Shown one piece after another: positions 1 through 6,226 of a stretch of DNA of 9,523 nucleotides. The stretch covers positions 1-9,523 of the forward strand of contig JAITNE010000121.1 in the NCBI GenBank assembly GCA_031290635.1, written 5' to 3'. Within the stretch, counting starts at the first letter, position 1. Every line of letters starts with the position of its first letter. A program made the translations under genes and the position numbers. This stretch comes from Tannerella sp. (GTDB taxonomy: Bacteria > Bacteroidota > Bacteroidia > Bacteroidales > Tannerellaceae). Under the pieces are notes generated by a model, which saw only the letters and a list, made by a program, of their open reading frames with translations, did not search any database and was not told the origin of the DNA.

Positions 1-1063
1 TGGCGATAGCCTCCCAGTCGTAGGAACTCAGGTCATAAGTATGATGAATGGCCGTCTGCAATTTGTTGTTCATAGCATCACACAGAGTTTCGACTACGTG
101 ATGGTCGAGATGAAAATAACAGTCGGCCGGCAGATTGACGGCTCGGTTGGCGGGGATGTCGCTCGTCATAACAGGCAGTCCGTAACTCATGGCTTCGAGC
201 AGAGTTATCGGCAGGCCTTCGTGAGATGAAGGCAGTACGAAAAGACCGGCATGGCTATACAGTTCTTGCAATTGAGCGCCCTTAATCATACCTGTCAGCA
301 CGACCCCGTATTGCCTTGCCAAAGCCTTTAGCGATTCCGAGAAATCACTCGGATGATCGGCGTCGCCGGCAATAACTAATTGAAAGTCGCCGGAAGGTTT
401 CATGGCGGCGAACGCCAATATCAGTTTGTCGAAGTTCTTCTCTTTAACAAAACGTCCTACGGTAAGAATATATTTACCCGGCTTCAGACCGAGACTGTGA
501 ATATATTCCGTGCTGTCGATACGGTCGGGACGGTTCACGCCGTTGTAGATAAGATGAGTGTCTGCTCTGTTGTATTTTTCGAGCAGGTAATCGCGGATGA
601 CGGTTGAGATGACGATTAATTCATCAGCCCGTCGAGCAGCAAAACGTTCTCCGAGACGCAGTATGAAGCGGGCAAAACGTCCCCATTTAAGGCGATTATA
701 GTCAGGCCCGTGATGGGTAACAACGACTTTCAGACCCAGCAGTTTGGCAAAAGGCACTGTAATGGCAGGACCGATGGCGTGGATATGCAGTATATCGGCA
801 TGATGGCGGAAGGCATACCACACGCCGCGCATAGTGTGAATGAAAGCCTCGAACCCCATCCGTTTGGTTGTATTTATATCATGGAACTTGACGCCGCGCC
901 ATTCCTCCAGGTGTGGATGTTCTTTGACGACGTAAGGCTTGCGTCGAACGACGGTAATATCCAATCCTCCGGCAGCCAGTCGCGGATACAGTTCCTCGCA
1001 ATGTGTCTCTATGCCACCTTGAATATCGGGAAATCCTCTCAAACCTGTAACAACTATCTTCAT
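1..1063 (-). CDS. GT4 family glycosyltransferase, C-terminus cut off by the window edge
   Basis: The frame is open from an ATG at 1063 to the left edge, giving 354 residues without a stop. It is read as a retaining, nucleotide-sugar-dependent glycosyltransferase with two Rossmann domains (GT-B fold), acting on the cytoplasmic side of the inner membrane in surface-glycan assembly. The N-terminal domain opens with MKIVVTGLRGFP and a QGGIE motif (residues 15-19), typical of one GT4 subgroup that includes rhamnosyltransferase-like enzymes. The C-terminal donor-binding domain starts near VGRFVKEKN (202-210) and carries the GT4 EX7E motif as E282 to E290 in SHEGLPITLLEAMS. The ATG overlaps the stop of the upstream radical SAM gene as ATGA, so the two are probably translationally coupled. 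The family assignment is firm; the sugar donor and acceptor cannot be read from the sequence. Probably only a few tens of residues are missing. Confidence 0.9.
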   Translation of the reverse strand, partial: MKIVVTGLRGFPDIQGGIETHCEELYPRLAAGGLDITVVRRKPYVVKEHPHLEEWRGVKFHDINTTKRMGFEAFIHTMRGVWYAFRHHADILHIHAIGPAITVPFAKLLGLKVVVTHHGPDYNRLKWGRFARFILRLGERFAARRADELIVISTVIRDYLLEKYNRADTHLIYNGVNRPDRIDSTEYIHSLGLKPGKYILTVGRFVKEKNFDKLILAFAAMKPSGDFQLVIAGDADHPSDFSESLKALARQYGVVLTGMIKGAQLQELYSHAGLFVLPSSHEGLPITLLEAMSYGLPVMTSDIPANRAVNLPADCYFHLDHHVVETLCDAMNNKLQTAIHHTYDLSSYDWEAIA

Positions 1064-2127
1064 TTTGATTCTTTTAGATTGCCTTGTTGAGGGTTTTGCC
1101 CTACATCATAAATCCGTTTGTTCAGGCAGGCCGGTTTGCCGGTCAAGGAACGCCATTTATTCTTCAGCACCCATTGAAAAGGATGCCTGAAGTACTTTTT
1201 AGTTACCGGCGCGGCTGTGCCTATCATCCAGCAGTTCTTGGGGCAGGCGTTCACCAGCGCGCGTACCCGTTGTGCCTGTTCGCTGTTCCATATCTCGTCG
1301 AAAGCAGGCGTCTCGCGGATATTGCCCATCCGTTCTTTCCAGTAGCGTTCTTCCAAGCCGTTGCAGGGATAGACGTCGCCGTAAGGTTCTACGAAGAAGT
1401 TGATTGAGCCGGCTTCGCACGGCAGCATCCGGCGATTGCCTTCAATGTAGTTGATAAGTCCCATGTTGAAGAAGGCTCGAAACCACGACTTGGGATGCGT
1501 CTCGCGGAGTTGCATGTTTATCAGTCGTTCAAAGTTGCCGCAGACTTCATCCTTTTTGGTTATGACGTTGTCGGACTTGTGGAAGTAGTAGGAGTTATGG
1601 AAGGCGGCGGTCGAAAACTCCAGACCCAGAGAACGGCTTAGCTGATAGAGCGAGAGCATGTCGCTGGAGTTATTGTTGGATACAGTGCATCCGAAGCCAA
1701 TATCCCTGACGCCCATTTCTTTCAAGGTCAGCAGCGTACGCAGTCCCTTGTCGAAGCCGCCTTTGCGCCCGCGCAGTTCATCGTTCTTGACGGACAATCC
1801 TTCGATACTGATGCGTATGCCGATGTTGGGAAACTTCCGGGCTAAGGCTATCACTTTGTCTTCAAAGCAGCCGGAGGTCGAGATTACCACGCGAGGCGAT
1901 TTGGTGAAGCATACCCTGACAACGTCTTCGAGGTCGTCCCTTACGAAAGGCTCGCCGCCTGTCAGGTTGATAAACTTCACGTCAGGCAGCAAGTTGATTT
2001 CTTCGGGTGTTATCTCTTTAGAACGTTCCGTAGGATTGTCCCAAATATTACACATGACGCACCGCATCGGGCAGCGGTAAGTCAGGATGATGCACATGTC
2101 TGTCGGTTTTGTTGTCTTAATGGTCAT
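1060..2127 (-). CDS. Radical SAM protein with C-terminal twitch/SPASM-like cysteines, in a glycan operon
   Basis: The 355-aa protein carries the radical SAM signature CPMRCVMC (C19, C23, C26), which binds the [4Fe-4S] cluster that cleaves S-adenosylmethionine, followed by the GGEP motif (57-60) that contacts SAM. A second cysteine set fits a twitch or reduced SPASM auxiliary-cluster domain: C237, then the GX4C element G250-C255, then C295 and C299 as CX3C. The fuller SPASM pattern (CX2CX5CX3C) is not evident. The tail is basic and aromatic (about 310-330). This is a redox enzyme, not a glycosyltransferase; related proteins occur in lipopolysaccharide and capsule loci, but the substrate is unknown. 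Possible roles are sugar or lipid-carrier modification, or modification of a peptide encoded elsewhere. Its stop overlaps the next gene's ATG (ATGA), and 44 nt separate it from the upstream GT4 gene. ATG at 2127 is chosen because it gives a complete N-terminus; Met11, one residue before a conserved-looking strand, is less likely. Confidence 0.9.
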   Translation of the reverse strand: MTIKTTKPTDMCIILTYRCPMRCVMCNIWDNPTERSKEITPEEINLLPDVKFINLTGGEPFVRDDLEDVVRVCFTKSPRVVISTSGCFEDKVIALARKFPNIGIRISIEGLSVKNDELRGRKGGFDKGLRTLLTLKEMGVRDIGFGCTVSNNNSSDMLSLYQLSRSLGLEFSTAAFHNSYYFHKSDNVITKKDEVCGNFERLINMQLRETHPKSWFRAFFNMGLINYIEGNRRMLPCEAGSINFFVEPYGDVYPCNGLEERYWKERMGNIRETPAFDEIWNSEQAQRVRALVNACPKNCWMIGTAAPVTKKYFRHPFQWVLKNKWRSLTGKPACLNKRIYDVGQNPQQGNLKESK

Positions 2128-2171
2128 AAATCTTCATGATTTTCATATAAAACGCAGCATTCCCGGATTTA

Positions 2172-3344
2172 TTATATATACAGTTCCATCAATCTGCCGT
2201 AAAACGTTTCGGCGGAGAAGCGCTCTTGAGCATTGGAGGCTATTTCCGCGTAATCATACGGGTGATTGAATTGTTCGGCGATTTTGCTTTGGAGTTCGAT
2301 GATGTTGCCGGGAGTAAAGAGGTCGCCGTTGCGTCCCGGGTCAATCAGTTCGGGTATGCCGCCGATGCGTGCGCCGAGGACGGGAACGCCCAGACAAAGA
2401 GCTTCGATGATGCTGTAAGGATTATTTTCGTACCAGACCGAAGGCGCTACGAGCAACTGTGCGCGTTGAACGAGCGGCAACAGACGAGCGGCTGTTGTTT
2501 GTCCGACAAATTCTATATGCGGATGATTGTATCGTTGCCGGCAGGTTTCGAGTAATGCTCCGCTGCCGATGATTTTGAGCGGGTAGGGCAGTTGTCGGGC
2601 GGCTTCGAGCAGGTCGTCCACGCCTTTTTCTGCGGATAAGCGACCGACGTAGCAGTAGTAGTTGTCTTTGGAAGCGACAGGAGGCAGTTGTCGGTACATA
2701 AAGTTGTGCAATACTTCAATCTTCGACGGACGGAATCCGGCGGAAACCATCTTCTCTTTCAGAAAGGCGCTGGGACTGATAAAGCGGTCGGTGATACGCT
2801 CAAGTTCAGGGCGATTCCAATAAAGCGCTTCCGCCAGGGCGAGCAGACTTGCCGCACGGCTGTTCTTCATGCAGCGTTTGGTGAGGACGAATGATTTCTT
2901 CGTATAACACAGTTCGCAGGGTTTGCCGTCGCGCAGACAAGAGTAGGCGGGGCATATCAGTTTGTAGTCATGCAGAGTCCAGACTACGCGGACGCCTTGT
3001 CGATGGGCTATCGCGGCTACTACGGGCGAGAGATGGGAATGGATGTTGTGCAGATGCACTACGTCGGGCTTAAAGTCGGCCAGCAATCGACGGAAGTTTC
3101 GCGCTACTTCGGACGAGCCGAACAGTCGAGCGGCAGCCTTGAGCTTGCCGGTCAAACCTCCGCCATCAAACGAAACAGCTTCCGCAAAATATTCTTCCCA
3201 TTGCGAAGGAATATTCTCAGGATGCCGCGTACTGAATACGGCGACCTGATGACCGTGTTCACGCAGCAGTTGTTCGGTTGAGATGACCGCCGTACAGTCG
3301 CCTCCGCGCGGGTAATAGAATTTGTTGACTAACAGAATACGCAT
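2172..3344 (-). CDS. GT4 family glycosyltransferase with an internal four-cysteine cluster
   Basis: This complete 390-aa GT-B fold glycosyltransferase starts MRILLVNKFYYPRGG, the usual beta-strand and glycine loop of the acceptor domain. VVHLHNIHSHLSP (95-107) and WTLHDYKLICP (122-132) are typical of one GT4 subfamily. The donor domain begins near YVGRLSAEKG (232-241), and the catalytic EX7E motif is E306 to E314 in WYENNPYSIIEAL, followed by G-V-P-V-L and a GGIPELI loop. Four cysteines are arranged CX4CX6CX2C (C131, C136, C143, C146) in the N-terminal domain, which looks like a metal or structural site. The gene lies 7 nt downstream of the polymerase gene, so it is almost certainly co-transcribed with it. 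It is inferred to add one sugar to the repeat unit on the undecaprenyl carrier at the inner face of the inner membrane. Donor and linkage are not predictable. Confidence 0.92.
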   Translation of the reverse strand: MRILLVNKFYYPRGGDCTAVISTEQLLREHGHQVAVFSTRHPENIPSQWEEYFAEAVSFDGGGLTGKLKAAARLFGSSEVARNFRRLLADFKPDVVHLHNIHSHLSPVVAAIAHRQGVRVVWTLHDYKLICPAYSCLRDGKPCELCYTKKSFVLTKRCMKNSRAASLLALAEALYWNRPELERITDRFISPSAFLKEKMVSAGFRPSKIEVLHNFMYRQLPPVASKDNYYCYVGRLSAEKGVDDLLEAARQLPYPLKIIGSGALLETCRQRYNHPHIEFVGQTTAARLLPLVQRAQLLVAPSVWYENNPYSIIEALCLGVPVLGARIGGIPELIDPGRNGDLFTPGNIIELQSKIAEQFNHPYDYAEIASNAQERFSAETFYGRLMELYI

Positions 3345-3351
3345 ATCTCGG

Positions 3352-4545
3352 TTATTTTTTCATCAGCAATCCAAGTATCATCATCATAAACATACCTCGA
3401 TTATGGGTGATAGTCGAGTCGGACGTACATTCGATAAGAAAAAACAGTATCACCATCAAAGCAATCAGCGCATCCTTGTGCATTCCCGCGTTGTAGGCTT
3501 TAAACGTCCGTATTGTCAGATACGTCCAGAACGCAAAGAACAGCGCTATGCCGGCAGCGCCAAACTGTGCAAGCGCCGGATAGTAGGTATCGGCGATGAA
3601 ATCGGGAAAGCTTTTCGACAGGCCGTGCATCCCGTCCATCCCGTATTTAGCGTAGATTGGCGAATAGTATTCTGCGGACGCGAAGGTGCCGTAAGAGCCG
3701 AAGCCGCAACCGAACGGGAAATAATCCGCAATAATAAATATGGAGAAATAGTAGAGCGCCATGCGGGCGTAGAGGTCGCTCACCTCGCGACCCTGGCCGA
3801 AGCCGCCGAGAATAAAGTAGGAGTAGATTTTTTGGTATGATACGAGTATCATTATCACAATCGCTATGATGGAGAAACAGATATTCTTGACGCTGAATTT
3901 TATGCTGTTCAGATTCCTGAAGTACAAAACCATAAGTGTGCAGGCGGCAAACAGTCCGTAGTGTTTCGACCGTCCGGACAGTATTCCTATGGCGAGCAGG
4001 AGGATGAATATCCATTTGTCGTCCCTGCGGTAGTCGCTGCAGTAGATATAGAGGAACGCCAGCACGGTCGAGGCGGTAGCTATGCGCGAAGGATGGCCGA
4101 AGGTATATTCAACCAGATCATAGCTTATGTGCATCCCGACGCCCACAAATATAACGTAGATGCTGCACAGGATTATTGTCTGACGCATGATTTTCTTTTG
4201 ATTGTCCGACAGCTCCGGTTTCAGGGCATATACGCAGAAGAAAGCCATGTAGGGTTTGATTTGAATCAGGAAATCGGTCAGGATAGCCGCGTTTGTATTC
4301 GAGTTTATGCAGAACGAGTACACAAGATAAAAGATGAAGACGGCGATAGTTATAAGAAACAGCCGGTTGAACTCCCAGGTCTTCGACTTGAACACCTTGT
4401 AGAGAAACAGCACGAACAGCAGCAGCGTACAAATCTCGTCCACATAGTCGAAGCCCAGATAATGGATAGTATCGTAGAATATCACGCCGAAAACAAGCGT
4501 AAACATCGTCAGATTAAAAAATTGTCGGTTAATGAAATCTTGCAT
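3352..4545 (-). CDS. Wzy / O-antigen-ligase-like polytopic membrane protein (putative polysaccharide polymerase)
   Basis: The 397-aa protein is dominated by hydrophobic segments; about 11-12 membrane spans can be drawn, roughly at residues 10-30, 36-52, 62-82, 88-108, 121-140, 158-170, 176-190, 195-209, 220-237, 263-280, 322-342, 358-374 and 382-396. A larger polar loop (about 281-320) follows the motif ARMALYYFSIFIIADYFPFG with GCGFGSYG (279-286). That is the pattern of the Wzy/WaaL family, where an Arg-containing stretch precedes a P-x-G-x-G-x-G segment and the periplasmic loop is catalytic. Its likely role is polymerising lipid-linked repeat units at the periplasmic face, or ligating them to an acceptor. 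Position among glycosyltransferases favours polymerase over ligase, but sequence alone does not separate them. No flippase (Wzx) lies in the window. The 39-nt gap to the upstream methyltransferase gene contains a weak 6-bp inverted repeat (4554-4559 with 4574-4579) of doubtful meaning. Confidence 0.85.
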   Translation of the reverse strand: MQDFINRQFFNLTMFTLVFGVIFYDTIHYLGFDYVDEICTLLLFVLFLYKVFKSKTWEFNRLFLITIAVFIFYLVYSFCINSNTNAAILTDFLIQIKPYMAFFCVYALKPELSDNQKKIMRQTIILCSIYVIFVGVGMHISYDLVEYTFGHPSRIATASTVLAFLYIYCSDYRRDDKWIFILLLAIGILSGRSKHYGLFAACTLMVLYFRNLNSIKFSVKNICFSIIAIVIMILVSYQKIYSYFILGGFGQGREVSDLYARMALYYFSIFIIADYFPFGCGFGSYGTFASAEYYSPIYAKYGMDGMHGLSKSFPDFIADTYYPALAQFGAAGIALFFAFWTYLTIRTFKAYNAGMHKDALIALMVILFFLIECTSDSTITHNRGMFMMMILGLLMKK

Positions 4546-4584
4546 CTTCAGTAGCGTTTCACATATAACGCCAAAACGCGGATT

Positions 4585-5514
4585 TTATTTTATTGCAGCT
4601 CTCAGTATGCCGCGTCGCAGGTAAGGCGAAGACAGAGCAGGGTCGGTAAACATGAACATATAACCTTTGGAGTGGCTTAAAGCGCAGTTATATCGCGTCA
4701 GTATAACCGACAGGTCGTCATAATCGGATTGCCGGTGATAGGTACACAGAGCCAGCGAGAGACCCCGCGCCGAGCGCAGAAGACCTTCCGCGCCGAGCAG
4801 CAATTTAGTTTCAAAGCCTTCGATATCAGCCTTGATAAAGGTCGGCGTCTCCCCGTCGGCAAACAAGTCGTCCAGAGCTATGTTCATGCCCTCGCTGTTG
4901 TCGGAAACGAACTTCGGCACAATCACCGTCTTGTCCGCATAAGGTTCAAAAGTAGCTTTGAGGGCTTCCTGCCATTCATCGTCAGGTTCAATCAGAAAGA
5001 CCTTGGAACTTGTGTCGATTTGACTGAGAGCAAAAAAACCTTCGGCAGCGCCGGCGTCCACCAAGAGGCCGTTATTGGATGGAGCGAAATCGTCCGAGAG
5101 ATAGCTGTGGGGAGATTCGCTGTCCTGCTCGCTCATTATCGAACTGATATATCGGGCGCAGCTGCTTCGGTTCATCTTCCGTTTGAAATACAGTTTTTTG
5201 CCGTCAAAGAGGATAGTGCAGTACAACCTCTTTTCCTTGTCGAAGACGACCTCAATATCTTTAGCGCTGTATTTCCTGCAATAGTCGTAGGGAAAAACAG
5301 TCGGACTGCGACGTGCCAGGAAATAGTCCAGCACCTCCTTTTCATCAATCGAAAGTACGTGGTCGGTCTTCAGGAAGATTACAAGTTGTTTTAGCAGTTT
5401 TCTTCCTCTCAGCAGAGCGTATCCGTATCTTGTTTGATGATAAAAAGCTCGAAAGGAAGCCGGCAATATTTTTCTCAACAAGGACTTGATACTATTGGCA
5501 GTTTGCATTGTCAT
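4585..5514 (-). CDS. FkbM family SAM-dependent methyltransferase
   Basis: The protein is about 309 aa from the ATG at 5514. The C-terminal half has the class I methyltransferase fold as found in the FkbM family: SAM-binding motif I LLVDAGAAEGFFAL (about 151-163), the acidic end of the second strand FLIEPD (173-178), and the family hallmark FIKADIEGFETKLLLGA (226-242). FkbM proteins are mostly sugar or polyketide O-methyltransferases, so O-methylation of a residue in the surface glycan is the natural inference. The first 50 residues are basic and amphipathic and might hold the enzyme near the membrane; residues 50-145 have no recognised motif. The reading frame extends to a TTG at 5523, but ATG at 5514 or 5508 is the more likely start; the -7 promoter box ends 28 nt before 5514. 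It is the first gene of the glycan operon. Acceptor sugar and position are unknown. Confidence 0.85.
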   Translation of the reverse strand: MTMQTANSIKSLLRKILPASFRAFYHQTRYGYALLRGRKLLKQLVIFLKTDHVLSIDEKEVLDYFLARRSPTVFPYDYCRKYSAKDIEVVFDKEKRLYCTILFDGKKLYFKRKMNRSSCARYISSIMSEQDSESPHSYLSDDFAPSNNGLLVDAGAAEGFFALSQIDTSSKVFLIEPDDEWQEALKATFEPYADKTVIVPKFVSDNSEGMNIALDDLFADGETPTFIKADIEGFETKLLLGAEGLLRSARGLSLALCTYHRQSDYDDLSVILTRYNCALSHSKGYMFMFTDPALSSPYLRRGILRAAIK

Positions 5515-5542
5515 AACACACAATTTTAAGTTTATAATGCTG

Positions 5543-5570
5543 CAAAGGTAATCATTATTTCAGGAAACAA
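5543..5570 (-). promoter_or_regulatory. Bacteroidota-type promoter for the glycan operon
   Basis: On the minus strand TACCTTTG at 5550-5543 matches the -7 consensus TAnnTTTG of Bacteroidota primary sigma factor promoters. A TTG that could be the -33 element lies at 5570-5568, 17 nt upstream of the box; that is slightly shorter than the usual 19-21. Transcription would start a few bases after 5543 and leave a leader of about 20-25 nt before the methyltransferase ATG. The same box appears in mirror image on the other strand. Confidence 0.6.
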
Positions 5571-5592
5571 GCCCAAGCCCCTGCATTCCTGA
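5560..5592. promoter_or_regulatory. Central 7-bp inverted repeat, possible operator between divergent promoters
   Basis: TCAGGAA at 5560-5566 is repeated inverted as TTCCTGA at 5586-5592, with 19 nt between. The left arm lies next to the possible -33 element of the minus-strand promoter; the right arm lies about 34 bp before the plus-strand -7 box. Toxin-antitoxin complexes commonly bind such palindromes to repress their own operon, so this is a candidate site, but a 7-bp match in an AT-rich gap may be chance. Confidence 0.35.
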
Positions 5593-5602
5593 CCGCCCAT
5601 TC

Positions 5603-5616
5603 TTCACTATTCACTA
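5603..5616. repeat. Two tandem copies of a 7-bp repeat (TTCACTA)
   Basis: TTCACTA occurs at 5603-5609 and again at 5610-5616, just upstream of the plus-strand promoter box and followed by a T/A-rich stretch. It belongs to the same kind of short-period microrepeat seen around asnB and gltD, though the unit differs. Confidence 0.6.
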
Positions 5617-5625
5617 TTTATTTAT

Positions 5626-5633
5626 TACCTTTG
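5626..5633 (+). promoter_or_regulatory. Bacteroidota-type -7 element for the toxin-antitoxin operon
   Basis: TACCTTTG fits the TAnnTTTG consensus and ends 27 nt before the ATG of the first gene, nearly the same distance as on the opposite side. The identical 13-nt context ATTACCTTTGCAG (5624-5636) occurs inverted at 5540-5552. No convincing TTTG -33 element is seen 19-21 nt upstream, so the promoter may be weak or depend on an activator. Confidence 0.55.
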
Positions 5634-5660
5634 CAGTCGCAATCATTAAAATAACATTAT

Positions 5661-5858
5661 ATGGAAGCAGTGATCATTAAAACCAGAACGAAATCAGATG
5701 TGAAATTCCTTATGAATTTTGCCAAACGAATAGGCGTACAAGCAACCTTTATTAATACGGAAGACGTTATCGACAGCCAATTGGTGTCTTTAATCGAACA
5801 AGGGCTTGTAAGCGAAACTGTGGACAGAGATGAAGTCATGAAAGCATTAGGGCGATGA
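5661..5858 (+). CDS. Putative type II antitoxin, small protein (65 aa)
   Basis: This 65-aa acidic/basic mixed protein begins MEAVIIKTRTKSDVKFLMNF. The N-terminal strand-like stretch (residues 2-8), a helix (about 11-24) and a second strand (25-31) followed by a helical acidic tail (33-65) resemble the small proteins commonly encoded directly upstream of RelE/ParE toxins in Bacteroidales. I do not recognise a classic ribbon-helix-helix, HTH or Phd motif with confidence. The role as antitoxin rests on size, the ATGA overlap with the toxin gene (5855-5858) and gene order. Antitoxins of this kind bind the toxin with a disordered C-terminal part and often repress their own promoter. GC content of a counted stretch is about 35%, well below the flanking genes, which suggests separate acquisition. 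The start is set by the ATG 27 nt after the -7 box. Confidence 0.7.
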   Translation: MEAVIIKTRTKSDVKFLMNFAKRIGVQATFINTEDVIDSQLVSLIEQGLVSETVDRDEVMKALGR

Positions 5859-6127
5859 AAGATGTTTTTAAGACTTCGTTTTTGAACGACATTAAGAGGA
5901 TAAAGGACAAGACTGTTCTTGATAAGATTTATCAAGCCGTTGCTTGTGTCGAAAAAGCAACAACATTGCAAACCATATCAGGATTAAAGAAGATCAAAGG
6001 TACAAAGAAAGGTATTTACTACCGGATAAAGATGGATGATTACCGCATTGGCATAACTATCGAAGATGAAACCGTCACTTTTGTTGTTTTTGCTCACAGA
6101 AAAGACATCTATAAAAACTTCCCATAG
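5855..6127 (+). CDS. RelE/ParE superfamily toxin (type II toxin-antitoxin)
   Basis: The 90-aa protein has the size and C-terminal pattern of RelE/ParE toxins: two N-terminal helices (about 8-36), then a basic segment GLKKIKGTKKGIYYRIKM (43-60), DDYRIGI (61-67), and the final strand with FAHRKDIYKNF (79-89). In RelE-type mRNA interferases the Lys/Arg residues in the middle and the Arg and Tyr near the C-terminus do the chemistry; K46, K48, R57, R64, R82 and Y86 are candidates here. If it is RelE-like it would cleave mRNA on the ribosome; if ParE-like it would poison DNA gyrase. The retained basic residues favour RelE-like, but that is a reading by eye. The start overlaps the antitoxin stop (ATGA), so stoichiometry is likely set by translational coupling. 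The gene is convergent with asnB, ending 99 nt from the end of that gene. Confidence 0.85.
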   Translation: MKDVFKTSFLNDIKRIKDKTVLDKIYQAVACVEKATTLQTISGLKKIKGTKKGIYYRIKMDDYRIGITIEDETVTFVVFAHRKDIYKNFP

Positions 6128-6152
6128 CTGAATGATTATTCTATTGATCTGA

Positions 6153-6168
6153 ATCCCCTAACGGGGAT
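6153..6168. terminator. Short GC hairpin between convergent genes (weak terminator candidate)
   Basis: ATCCCC at 6153-6158 pairs with GGGGAT at 6163-6168 around a TAAC loop, giving a 6-bp stem with four G-C pairs. It lies 25 nt past the toxin stop and 58 nt past the asnB stop on the other strand, the right place for a bidirectional terminator. No T-tract follows on either strand, so it is not a textbook intrinsic terminator. Confidence 0.35.
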
Positions 6169-6185
6169 GCGGCAATTATTGAATC

Positions 6186-6218
6186 TGTTAATCCTGCAAA
6201 TCCTGCAAATTCTGTAAA
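6186..6218. repeat. Degenerate 9-bp tandem repeat downstream of asnB
   Basis: Units TGTTAATCC (6186-6194), TGCAAATCC (6195-6203), TGCAAATTC (6204-6212) and a partial TGTAAA follow one another with a 9-bp period. The array lies 8 bp beyond the asnB stop in the non-coding strip shared with the toxin gene. It is non-coding and its function is unknown. Confidence 0.7.
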
Positions 6219-6226
6219 GATATCCT

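Noticed and set aside
2117..2146. Minus-strand mini-frame MKIMKIYDH overlapping the radical SAM start
   Set aside because: It is only nine codons, with no supporting signal. It might be a relic of a lost gene start, since it resembles the MKI start of glycosyltransferases, but chance is more likely.
3961..4554. Plus-strand open frame of 197 codons opposite the polymerase gene
   Set aside because: It is rich in charged residues that are the mirror of hydrophobic codons on the minus strand; the minus-strand protein has clear membrane spans and a Wzy motif.
4554..4579. GCGTTT/AAACGC inverted repeat between the methyltransferase and polymerase genes
   Set aside because: A 6-bp stem with a 14-nt loop and no T-tract is too weak to call a terminator or attenuator, and the genes appear co-transcribed.
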